DNA of 7,086 nucleotides from Limisphaerales bacterium. GTDB taxonomy: Bacteria > Verrucomicrobiota > Verrucomicrobiia > Limisphaerales > UBA8199. Both the position numbers and the translations under genes were made by a program. Under the pieces are notes generated by a model that was given only the letters and a program-made list of their open reading frames with translations, searched no databases and was not told the origin of the DNA. Below, one piece after another: positions 1-6,207 of this stretch (positions are counted from its first letter, which is position 1; the number at the start of each line of letters is the position of its first letter). The stretch lies in NCBI GenBank assembly GCA_025356925.1, contig JANXQE010000567.1, positions 1 through 7,086 on the forward strand. Direction: 5' to 3'.

Positions 1-1
1 C

Positions 2-1858
2 GCGAAATTCCGCGGCGAATTTGAGGAACGGCTCAAGGCCGTGTTGCGCGAAGTCGAAGAGGCTGCCGGAGCCGTTATCCTGTTCATAGACGAACTGCAC
101 ACGCTGGTTGGCGCGGGGGCAGCCGAAGGCGCCACCGACGCAGCCAACATCATGAAGCCGCAGTTGGCGCGGGGCGAACTGCGGGCGATTGGCGCGACCA
201 CCCTGAACGAGTACCGAAAATATATCGAAAAAGATGCCGCACTCGAGCGGCGCTTCCAGCCGGTGTTGGTGGTCGAGCCGGACGTGGAGGCGACGATTGC
301 GATTTTGCGCGGACTCAAGGAACGCTACGAAGTGCATCACGGCGTTCGGATTCAGGATTCAGCGCTGGTGGCCGCCGCCACACTTTCGCATCGCTATATC
401 ACCGACCGCTTCCTGCCCGACAAAGCGATCGACCTGGTGGATGAAGCGGCCTCGCGCCTGCGCATGGAACTAGATTCGATGCCCACTGATATCGACAAGC
501 TCGAGCGCCAGATTTTACAGCTTGAGATCGAACAAAACGCGTTGCGCCGAGAAAAGGACGACGCTTCGCGCGAACGTCTTAAAAAGATCGAGCGGGACCT
601 GGCTAATTTGAAGGAAAAGTCTCAGCAGCTCAAAGCGCAGTGGCAGAACGAAAAGGCCGCCATCAACGCGGTGAGCGTGGTCAACGGCCAGATTGAGCAA
701 GCGAAAACGGAACTCGAAAGCGCCCAGCGTCAAAGCGACCTGAACCTGGCGGCCCAGATCCAATATGGCCGGCTGCCCGAGTTGCAGCAGAAGCTCGCTG
801 CCGCGGAGAAGGCGTCGCGCGAAAAACCAGCCGGACAGCGTTTGCTCCACGAGGAAGTCATCGACGAGGATATCGCCCGGGTCGTCTCGACCTGGACCGG
901 CATCCCGGTTCTGCGCATGCTGGAGGCGGAACGCCATAAACTGGTCAAAATGGAGGAACGTCTTGGGCAGCGAGTCGTGGGACAGGAGGAGGCGGTCAAA
1001 GCCGTGGCCAATGCCGTGCGGCGTTCGCGCAGCGGTCTGCAGGATCCCAATCGTCCGATCGGTTCCTTTATTTTCCTTGGTCCCACCGGCGTCGGGAAAA
1101 CCGAGACCGCCCGGGCCCTGGCCGAGTTCCTGTTCGACGACGAGAATGCCATGGTCCGCATCGACATGAGCGAGTATATGGAGAAACACTCCGTGGCGCG
1201 GTTGATCGGGGCTCCGCCCGGGTACGTCGGCTACGAGGAAGGCGGCCAACTCAGTGAAGCCGTCCGCCGGCGACCTTACAGCGTGGTTCTTTTCGACGAG
1301 ATTGAGAAGGCGCACCACGACGTGTTTAACGTGCTGCTGCAGGTTTTGGATGATGGCCGCCTCACCGACGGCCAGGGCCGCACGGTCGATTTCAAAAATA
1401 CGATCCTGATCCTGACGAGCAACATCGGTTCCCCCATCATTCAGGAATACTATACTTCCGGCAAACTCGGACCGAAGGATCACGCCGAAATGGAGCGCCT
1501 GGTTCGGACGGAATTGCGGACTCATTTCCGGCCCGAGTTCCTGAATCGCGTGGATGACACTATCATTTTCCACAGCCTCGCCGAGAAGCAGCTATCGCAT
1601 ATTGTCGAGATCCAGTTGAGCCGGCTGGACAAGCGTTTGGCCCAGCAGCAGCTCACCCTCGAGGTGGACCGCTCGGCCAAGCAGTTGATCGCGCGGGAGG
1701 GGTATGATCCTCAATTTGGCGCGCGGCCTTTGAAACGCGCGATTCAGGATTTGCTGCTGGACCCGCTCGCCTCGAAGCTGTTGGCGGGCGATTTCAAGCC
1801 CGGGGATCGGATCAAGGTTGTCGCGCACGACGACGCGCTCCGGTTCGAGAAGAAATAA
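2..1858 (+). CDS. clpB: ATP-dependent disaggregase ClpB (5'-truncated by window edge)
   Basis: ClpB is a hexameric AAA+ chaperone of the cytoplasm that threads aggregated proteins through its pore, working with DnaK/DnaJ/GrpE. The reading frame is open from base 2; 618 residues are visible, so about 240 (the N domain and the D1 Walker A) lie upstream, judged against the usual length near 860. The order is canonical. A D1 pore-loop segment (AKFRGEFEERLK) comes first, with Phe where E. coli has Tyr, followed by the D1 Walker B (ILFIDELHTL), sensor 1 (IGATTLNEY) and the arginine-finger pair (ALERRFQ). A long Lys/Glu/Gln-rich coiled-coil middle domain spans about bases 490-830; this domain separates ClpB from ClpA and is longer than in ClpC. 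D2 follows, with Walker A GPTGVGKT at 1079-1102, pore loop GYVGYEEGG, Walker B VVLFDEIEKAH, sensor 1 TSNIG and sensor 2 GARPLKR. No frameshift is seen. It ends with TAA, 9 bases before the stop of the convergent FtsB-like gene. Any heat-shock promoter is outside the window. Confidence 0.97.
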   Translation, partial: AKFRGEFEERLKAVLREVEEAAGAVILFIDELHTLVGAGAAEGATDAANIMKPQLARGELRAIGATTLNEYRKYIEKDAALERRFQPVLVVEPDVEATIAILRGLKERYEVHHGVRIQDSALVAAATLSHRYITDRFLPDKAIDLVDEAASRLRMELDSMPTDIDKLERQILQLEIEQNALRREKDDASRERLKKIERDLANLKEKSQQLKAQWQNEKAAINAVSVVNGQIEQAKTELESAQRQSDLNLAAQIQYGRLPELQQKLAAAEKASREKPAGQRLLHEEVIDEDIARVVSTWTGIPVLRMLEAERHKLVKMEERLGQRVVGQEEAVKAVANAVRRSRSGLQDPNRPIGSFIFLGPTGVGKTETARALAEFLFDDENAMVRIDMSEYMEKHSVARLIGAPPGYVGYEEGGQLSEAVRRRPYSVVLFDEIEKAHHDVFNVLLQVLDDGRLTDGQGRTVDFKNTILILTSNIGSPIIQEYYTSGKLGPKDHAEMERLVRTELRTHFRPEFLNRVDDTIIFHSLAEKQLSHIVEIQLSRLDKRLAQQQLTLEVDRSAKQLIAREGYDPQFGARPLKRAIQDLLLDPLASKLLAGDFKPGDRIKVVAHDDALRFEKK

Positions 1859-1867
1859 ATAAAAAGG

Positions 1868-2182
1868 CTAAGGCGCGTTCGTGCCAGCGGCATCGAACCG
1901 GATGATCGTCTCGCCGGGTTTGCCATAGCCGAGTCGTTCGCGGGCCAGCCGCTCGATGGCTTTAGGATCGCGACGCAGCGCGTCAATCGAACCTCGCAGT
2001 TGCTTCGAGGTTTCCTCCTCCTTCTGGATGCGCGCGTCGAAGCGGAGGATTTCCTTGCGGTTGCGCTCGTTCTCGCGGATGAGCGGCAAATACCAGACGG
2101 CCACCCCGAGCAGCCCGGCGATGAACAAAAGAAAGATCACCACCCGGGTCAGCTTGTCCCATAGGTTGAAATCCGCGTTCAT
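1868..2182 (-). CDS. FtsB/DivIC-family septum formation initiator protein
   Basis: This is a predicted small bitopic division protein of 104 residues. Its order is typical of FtsB/DivIC: a short cytoplasmic N-terminus (MNADFNLWDKLTR), one hydrophobic helix at about residues 13-31, a charged coiled coil at about 34-70 (RENERNRKEILRFDARIQ onward), then the family signature around residues 72-96 (DPKAIERLARERLGYGKPGE). In known members the helix anchors the protein and the coiled coil pairs with FtsL/DivIB at the septum. The frame stays open upstream to a possible start at 2362, but the extra 60 residues look unrelated to the family and would overlap the Yip1 gene on the other strand, so the ATG at 2182 is preferred. 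It has no strong Shine-Dalgarno; a GTG at 2200 is an alternative. It stands apart from ftsL or other division genes, so whether it is FtsB or DivIC cannot be decided. The stop is TAG, and a T-rich run on this strand follows it. Confidence 0.85.
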   Translation of the reverse strand: MNADFNLWDKLTRVVIFLLFIAGLLGVAVWYLPLIRENERNRKEILRFDARIQKEEETSKQLRGSIDALRRDPKAIERLARERLGYGKPGETIIRFDAAGTNAP

Positions 2183-2203
2183 CAGCGGCGAGTAAATCAC
2201 GCG

Positions 2204-2240
2204 CTTGACGGGGAGTAAACCCGAATTGCTACAGTATTTA
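2204..2240 (+). promoter_or_regulatory. Candidate sigma70-like promoter for the Yip1-family gene
   Basis: In the 97-base divergent gap, TTGACG at 2205-2210 matches five of six bases of the -35 consensus, and TACAGT at 2230-2235 matches four of six of the -10. The 19-base spacer is longer than the ideal 17. Transcription would begin near 2242, leaving a leader of about 40 bases before the ATG at 2280. The match is by eye, and consensus use in this phylum is uncertain. Confidence 0.3.
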
Positions 2241-2279
2241 GCTGTCATCTCGCTGGGTTTGCGATCAAACTGGAGCGAC

Positions 2280-2903
2280 ATGATTGAATCGGTGTTGTTG
2301 ATTTTTGATCCCACGGGGAGCTGGGGGCGAATTGTCCGGGCCCAGCGTGGTCCCTTGTCCATTCTGCTGCGATTCCTGCTTCCCCTCTTGCTTGTGACCT
2401 GCGCGATCGAGGGCTACGGCCTGATACATTGGGGAAAACTGCAAGGGGTGATGTCGCACCCGCGAACTTATTCGCTCGGAGAAGCAGTGCTTTTTGAATC
2501 CGGGCAACTGCTGACCTCGCTGGTGCTGGTCTTTATCGGGGCGGGGGTGCTCAAGTCGATGGGCGGGACCTTTCATGCCCGGAACACCTACCACCAGGCC
2601 TTCACGGTCGTGGCCTACGCGCTCAGCCCTTTTTTCCTGCTGCGCTTGTTGGATGCGTTTGCCCCGATTTCCCCCTGGGTAAGCTGGGCGATTGGAATCT
2701 TTCTGGCCTTGGCCGCTCTTTATCATGGCGTGCCCCAGGTGATGCAACCCGACCCGCCCCAGGCCTTCGGGCTGTATCTCATGACGGCGGTGCTGATGTT
2801 TTCCATCACTGGGGTGATGGGATTCGTTGCCGCGTGGTACTTGCAAGGCAAGTTCACCAAACTCGATGCGCTCATTTCAGCTTTGGCCGTCCGCTTCTTT
2901 TGA
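2280..2903 (+). CDS. Yip1-domain family integral membrane protein
   Basis: This 207-residue protein has about five hydrophobic helices, near residues 28-48, 76-93, 107-125, 133-150 and 163-188. An amphipathic N-terminal stretch (MIESVLLIFDPTGSWGRIVR) precedes them. The layout, the polar segment GTFHARNTYHQAFTVVAYAL before helix 3, and the motif LYHGVPQVMQPDPPQAFGLY between helices 4 and 5 match bacterial Yip1-family proteins. In those the gene typically opens with a short 'P...W' segment, and a 'yrGvp..M' motif precedes the last helix. The function of bacterial Yip1 proteins is not established; no catalytic residues are evident, and a role in membrane organisation or transport is only a guess. 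The ATG at 2280 is chosen because GGAG lies at 2272-2275, only 4 bases upstream, and because the family segment begins there; an upstream in-frame TTG at 2205 falls inside the likely -35 box. The small gene at 2926 follows after 22 bases and is probably co-transcribed. Confidence 0.8.
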   Translation: MIESVLLIFDPTGSWGRIVRAQRGPLSILLRFLLPLLLVTCAIEGYGLIHWGKLQGVMSHPRTYSLGEAVLFESGQLLTSLVLVFIGAGVLKSMGGTFHARNTYHQAFTVVAYALSPFFLLRLLDAFAPISPWVSWAIGIFLALAALYHGVPQVMQPDPPQAFGLYLMTAVLMFSITGVMGFVAAWYLQGKFTKLDALISALAVRFF

Positions 2904-2925
2904 ACCCTAATCTGTGCGTCACGGA

Positions 2926-3180
2926 ATGACCGAAACGGAGAAGAACATTTTGGAATCGCTGATCGCCCTGGATCACGCCGTCAAGTCGCTGCGGACCGCC
3001 CATCCCAAACCCGATTTACGGGCCATTTTTGCCCGGCTCGAGCGATTGACCGAAGAATTGCCCCCGCACTCAGATCCGAGCCTCCTCCACTATCTTCGTA
3101 AAAAAAGCTACGAAAAAGCCCGGCTGGCTCTGGAAGGCCGCGACGCGGAGAATGCCCGGGGCGGTTGTCAGCGGGATTAA
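2926..3180 (+). CDS. Small hypothetical helical protein (84 aa)
   Basis: I do not recognise a named family. The product is soluble, charged and predicted mostly helical, with no signal peptide or membrane segment. Residues 1-23 (MTETEKNILESLIALDHAVK then SLR) form an amphipathic helix. A Pro-rich turn (HPKPD) leads to a second helix (LRAIFARLERLTEEL), then a third section containing LLHYLRKKSYEKARLALEGRD and a polar tail. The final part looks like a short helical-repeat or protein-binding piece, but that is inference. The ATG at 2926 is preferred; an in-frame GTG at 2914 would add four residues, and neither has a good Shine-Dalgarno. It lies 22 bases after the Yip1 gene on the same strand, so co-transcription and possibly translational coupling are likely. 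Codon use resembles its neighbours, with G/C-rich third positions, which supports real coding. Confidence 0.7.
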   Translation: MTETEKNILESLIALDHAVKSLRTAHPKPDLRAIFARLERLTEELPPHSDPSLLHYLRKKSYEKARLALEGRDAENARGGCQRD

Positions 3181-3198
3181 AGGGCTTCCGTGGATCCC

Positions 3199-3247
3199 CC
3201 GGGGCTCAGGATTTCGGCCGACGGCTGGGATCTCAGTGGGAGCCCGG
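3199..3247 (+). other. Imperfect inverted repeat in the gap before the carboxypeptidase gene
   Basis: In the 160-base gap between 3181 and 3340, GGGCTC at 3202-3207 is complementary to GAGCCC at 3240-3245. Two further pairs (3199-3200 with 3246-3247) form across a single bulged G. The loop is 32 bases and no T-run follows, so this is not a good intrinsic terminator; it could be an RNA leader fold or chance. The rest of the gap shows a direct repeat CCGGATTT at 3311-3318 and 3323-3330 and no clear promoter. Confidence 0.2.
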
Positions 3248-3340
3248 CTACTCCCCATCTTGGTCGCCGGAAGCGCTTGACCTGAATGGACGGGTTCGGG
3301 GAAAGTACCCCCGGATTTAATTCCGGATTTGAAGATCATA

Positions 3341-4306
3341 ATGAAGCAGATGCGTCTTTTGTTTATCGGAGTGCTCATCGTGTCTTTCGCGACTGTACCG
3401 GCCGGGCTGGCGGTCTCAGAGAACAGCGCCAAATCGAGCGCCCCCACTTCCTCGGCCAAGGCGCCGCACCGAGGGATGGCGCGCAACCCTTATCTTGGGG
3501 CCATCGTCGTGGACGCTGCAACCGGCAACGTCTTGTTCGAAGACCAGGCCGACGCCCGGGGCTACCCCGCCAGCATGCAGAAGCTCATGGACTTGCTCAT
3601 CATCCTGGAAAAGATCGAACACGGCCAACTCTCCCTGCAGGCTCAGGTTCCCGTGAGCGCAAAGGCAGCCAAGACCGGCGGCTCACAGGTGTGGTTGGCC
3701 GAAAAGGAGTCCTTTTCACTGGATGACATGCTGTATGCGCTGATGGTGCAATCGGCTAACGACGCCGCCGTTGCCCTGGCTGAGAAGGTCGCCGGCACGA
3801 CTGATGCCTTTGTGGAACTTATGAACCGGAAGGCCAAGGAGTTGGGCATGAACAGCACCGTGTTTCATTCGGTCCATGGCTTGCCGCCCAGCGTGGGCCA
3901 GGAGCACGATGTGACGACCGCTCGTGATTTCGCTATTCTGTGCCGCGAAGTGGTCAAACACCCGGAGGCCTTGAGATACACGTCAACTCGCGAACGGACG
4001 TTCCGGCAGAACGTGCCTGGTAAAACCGTGGTTTTGCGGACACACAATCACCTGCTTGCCCATGTGGAAGGGTGTGATGGCCTGAAGACCGGCTTTTTTG
4101 CGCAGGCTGGCTTTTCCATCGCCGTGACGGCGGCGCGGCAAGGCCAGCGCGTGATTGTGGTCGTGCTGGACAGTCCGGACCTGAAAACCCGCGACCACAA
4201 GGCCACCGAACTCGTCGCCAAAGGGTTTGCCGCGTTCGGCTCGGCGGTGCCGGCAAGGGCGGCCTCCGCCCGAACCGGGACAACGGTTGGCGTTTCAGCT
4301 AAGTAA
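3341..4306 (+). CDS. D-alanyl-D-alanine carboxypeptidase (PBP5/DacA-like, peptidase family S11)
   Basis: This is a periplasmic serine peptidase that would remove the terminal D-Ala from peptidoglycan pentapeptides and so limit cross-linking. The 321-residue product starts with a signal peptide: MKQMR, a hydrophobic core (LLFIGVLIVSFATVPA), then a likely cleavage region around AGLAVS. A Ser/Ala/Lys-rich linker precedes the catalytic domain. All three penicillin-binding motifs are present. SMQK holds the nucleophile Ser78 and general-base Lys81 (inside YPASMQKLMD, where many relatives have SMTKLMT); SAN is at 138-140 (MVQSANDAA); KTG is at 249-251 (CDGLKTGF). The separate C-terminal beta domain and amphipathic anchor helix of E. 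coli PBP5 are absent; an Ala/Thr/Arg-rich tail ends the chain, so it may be soluble or held by the uncleaved signal. The ATG at 3341 is preferred over an in-frame TTG at 3329; the Shine-Dalgarno is weak. It appears monocistronic, and the next gene is convergent. Confidence 0.92.
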   Translation: MKQMRLLFIGVLIVSFATVPAGLAVSENSAKSSAPTSSAKAPHRGMARNPYLGAIVVDAATGNVLFEDQADARGYPASMQKLMDLLIILEKIEHGQLSLQAQVPVSAKAAKTGGSQVWLAEKESFSLDDMLYALMVQSANDAAVALAEKVAGTTDAFVELMNRKAKELGMNSTVFHSVHGLPPSVGQEHDVTTARDFAILCREVVKHPEALRYTSTRERTFRQNVPGKTVVLRTHNHLLAHVEGCDGLKTGFFAQAGFSIAVTAARQGQRVIVVVLDSPDLKTRDHKATELVAKGFAAFGSAVPARAASARTGTTVGVSAK

Positions 4307-4315
4307 GCAAATAAT

Positions 4316-4361
4316 CTCCACTGAGAATCCTCGACTCGACCAGATTCGAGCAGAGGTGGAG
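4316..4361. repeat. Compound inverted repeat downstream of the carboxypeptidase gene
   Basis: CTCCAC at 4316-4321 is the reverse complement of GTGGAG at 4356-4361. Between them sits a second hairpin: CTCGA at 4335-4339 and TCGAG at 4346-4350, with a 6-base loop. It begins 9 bases after the carboxypeptidase stop, so it could help end that transcript or protect its 3' end. On the plus strand it is followed by TAAAGGGG rather than a T-run, so it is not a standard intrinsic terminator. Confidence 0.3.
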
Positions 4362-4375
4362 TAAAGGGGTGAGAG

Positions 4376-4432
4376 GGTTGAAAACTGCAAAATGCAAATT
4401 GAGAACCTCAACTTTCAATGAGCAATTTGCAA
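4376..4432 (-). terminator. AT-rich palindrome, candidate terminator of the isomerase-like gene
   Basis: TGCAAATTG at 4393-4401 and CAATTTGCA at 4423-4431 form a perfect 9-base-pair stem with a 21-base loop. An alternative nested hairpin pairs TTGAG at 4399-4403 with CTCAA at 4407-4411. Read on the minus strand, the stem lies just after the stop of the isomerase-like gene and runs straight into TTTTGCAGTTTTC, two T-runs, as expected of a weak Rho-independent terminator. The stem has only three G-C pairs, and the whole patch is much richer in A/T than its surroundings. It may instead, or also, be a copy of a dispersed intergenic repeat. Confidence 0.35.
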
Positions 4433-4435
4433 TCC

Positions 4436-6067
4436 TCACTGCAGCTCCACATGCCCGCATAGGTGCACCTCCAGGCCGAGGCTCGCGAGCATCCTGGCCT
4501 TGATGCGGCAGGCGCGATGGGCCTGCTTGCGATTTGGAGCGTAAACGACCTGGAGATGGTTTGACTTGTGCCGGGCCATCATTTGATCGCGAGTGACGCC
4601 TTCGAGCACCGCGTGCATGATCGGCCATTGGGGCGTGGTTTCCCGCCACCGGCGTTCGGTTTCTTTCGGCGGCAGGCTGACCACTTCGGCCACGCCGAGA
4701 TCGCAATGCAACTTGCCGTCCATCATGAACACGCGGCTCCAGACAATCTGGCCGGGCTTGGAAACGCCTTTGATCGTGCCGCCGCCGAGCCGGAAGTACA
4801 TCGGGGGTTGACGTTCGCTGGTGGCGCCTTTGAATCCGCCACTGAGGTGCGCCGGGGGAACCGCCCCGGAAATGAGGAACACCCAAACGTAATCGTTCAA
4901 CCCGTCGCCTTTATATTGCTGGCCCCAGCGGAGATCATGCAGCGTGTTTTCCGGAGCAAAACCTAATTCGCGCCACAAACGATAGGTCACCAGCCCATCC
5001 AGGCCCGCGCACTCATCCACCTCATTGAAGTGCGGCAGCCCTTCGCCGGCGAATAACGGACGGGCTCCTCGGGCCGACTTCACTGGTGGGCGATCGACAT
5101 TGTTGAGCAGCCCTTCCACCAGGTCGCTTGCGGGCGCCAGGTCTTTGAGACCTTGCTGGTACTGGATGCCGATGGTCGAGCAGCCGAACTCATCGGCCAA
5201 TCGGAGCGCGGCAACATACATTTTGCATTGCCCGATCGTTTGAGCTTCCGTCAGCTCCGTCTCCTCGTCGGCACCCCACTTAAAGGTCATGCCCTTCTTG
5301 AGGAGCCAATTCAGGACTTCGCGAGCCTCGGCGTCGCTGACCTGCTGCATGGCCGCATAGAGAGCGGACTGGCTGAGACGCTCCTTAAAAACACCGGTGG
5401 GATTGAGCAATTCGTCCGGGATAATGGCGTTGAACATGCCCATGCAGCCCTCATCAAAGACGCCCATGATCGCTTTTTCCTGCTTGAACTGGACCGCGGC
5501 GCGGCGCGCGATCCGCTCGTCCTCGGGCGGGAGTTTGAGCAGGTCGAGATCCCGGACATGGCTCTGGTCATGAGTAACGGCCCCGGTGGCGAGCCATTCC
5601 CGGAGACCGGCCGTAAAGAAGCGGTCGGTGAAATCCTCGCTCCAGAGCGTGCTGTATCGAATGCCGGTTTTCGTCATCGAACCATTTAGATTGAGCATGC
5701 CGACCAGGCCTGGCCAGGTCCCGCTCCAGTTGGCGACGGTCAAAATGGGTCCGCCATGGGTCATCAGGCCCGCCAGCACGTGGTGGCTGTACTGCCAGAC
5801 CGACTCCGCAACGATGAGCGGCGCGTTGGGGTCCAACTCTCGGAAAACAGCCATGCCCACCTTTTGCGAATCGATGAACCCGTGCTGTTTTTGCGGATCA
5901 TACGAATGGGCGCGCACGACTTTCCAGCCTTCGGCCTTGAGGGCGCGTCCGAGGGTTTCTTCCATCTTTTCCTGTGCCGGCCAGCATTTCTGGTTGGCGG
6001 ACAGCCGCAGGTCGCCGCTCGAAATCAAGTAAACGTGTTTGGGTTTCAGTGGAGCTATTGTTTTCAT
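4436..6067 (-). CDS. L-fucose/L-arabinose isomerase-fold protein (FucI-like), substrate unknown
   Basis: The 543-residue protein resembles the fucose/arabinose isomerases, cytoplasmic Mn-dependent aldose-ketose isomerases (FucI is about 590 residues). No signal peptide is seen. The N-terminal half is Rossmann-like (KHVYLISSGDLRL; APLIVAESVWQYSHHVLAGL). A middle domain starts near residue 201 with MGVFDEGCMGMFNAIIPDEL and continues through a stretch that parallels FucI. Metal/catalytic residues appear conserved when aligned by eye to E. coli FucI: Glu352 in ECAGLDG parallels Glu337 (ENDSLNG), Asp378 in LHDLRW parallels Asp361 (FADVR), and His500 in ARHKSNHLQ parallels His528. The C-terminal region (about 420-515) fits the isomerase C-terminal domain. 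The N-terminal half differs clearly from FucI, so the substrate may be another sugar or the role may have changed. The ATG at 6067 lacks a strong Shine-Dalgarno. It diverges from the nucleotidyltransferase gene and converges on the carboxypeptidase gene. Confidence 0.72.
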   Translation of the reverse strand: MKTIAPLKPKHVYLISSGDLRLSANQKCWPAQEKMEETLGRALKAEGWKVVRAHSYDPQKQHGFIDSQKVGMAVFRELDPNAPLIVAESVWQYSHHVLAGLMTHGGPILTVANWSGTWPGLVGMLNLNGSMTKTGIRYSTLWSEDFTDRFFTAGLREWLATGAVTHDQSHVRDLDLLKLPPEDERIARRAAVQFKQEKAIMGVFDEGCMGMFNAIIPDELLNPTGVFKERLSQSALYAAMQQVSDAEAREVLNWLLKKGMTFKWGADEETELTEAQTIGQCKMYVAALRLADEFGCSTIGIQYQQGLKDLAPASDLVEGLLNNVDRPPVKSARGARPLFAGEGLPHFNEVDECAGLDGLVTYRLWRELGFAPENTLHDLRWGQQYKGDGLNDYVWVFLISGAVPPAHLSGGFKGATSERQPPMYFRLGGGTIKGVSKPGQIVWSRVFMMDGKLHCDLGVAEVVSLPPKETERRWRETTPQWPIMHAVLEGVTRDQMMARHKSNHLQVVYAPNRKQAHRACRIKARMLASLGLEVHLCGHVELQ

Positions 6068-6150
6068 GTTCTGATCGCAGACAAATTTCTTGTGCCCTGT
6101 TTATCACGCAGGCCGCGGGTCGTCACCTAAACTTTTAGCTGCGGGCGATT

Positions 6151-6164
6151 GACGCTTGGGCGTC
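6151..6164. promoter_or_regulatory. Short palindrome in the isomerase/nucleotidyltransferase divergent region
   Basis: GACGC and GCGTC flank the 4-base loop TTGG, giving a perfect 5-base-pair inverted repeat 43 bases before the nucleotidyltransferase start. Its left arm overlaps TTGACG (6149-6154), a possible -35 element, but no good -10 follows at the right distance (AACTGT at 6172-6177). It could be an operator, an RNA hairpin in the leader, or chance. The rest of the 140-base gap (6068-6207) shows nothing firm. Confidence 0.2.
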
Positions 6165-6207
6165 CTTCTGCAACTGTGTGCCCGCTGGCAAGACTGAGGA
6201 CGAGCAC

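Noticed and set aside
515..1573. Long open frame (352 codons) on the minus strand opposite clpB
   Set aside because: It lies wholly antisense to highly conserved ClpB domains, shows no recognisable family, and is the usual mirror frame of a GC-rich gene.
1851..1885. Intrinsic terminator for the FtsB-like gene, suggested by a T-rich run on the minus strand (A-rich at 1851-1865)
   Set aside because: The sequence before the T-run forms only a broken stem of about three base pairs plus mismatches, and the run overlaps the clpB stop.
2183..2362. N-terminal extension of the FtsB-like protein up to a start at 2362
   Set aside because: The 60 added residues do not fit the family, would cover the divergent promoter region, and overlap the Yip1 start on the other strand.
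2265..2846. Minus-strand open frame opposite the Yip1-family gene
   Set aside because: Gln/His/Arg-rich translation typical of an antisense shadow of membrane helices.
4299..4886. Minus-strand open frame overlapping the end of the isomerase-like gene
   Set aside because: It is out of frame with the conserved C-terminal isomerase sequence and its translation is Arg/Pro-rich without motifs.
5153..5689. Plus-strand open frame of 178 codons opposite the isomerase-like gene
   Set aside because: Low-complexity, unrecognisable translation; the opposite strand carries the conserved isomerase residues through this stretch.
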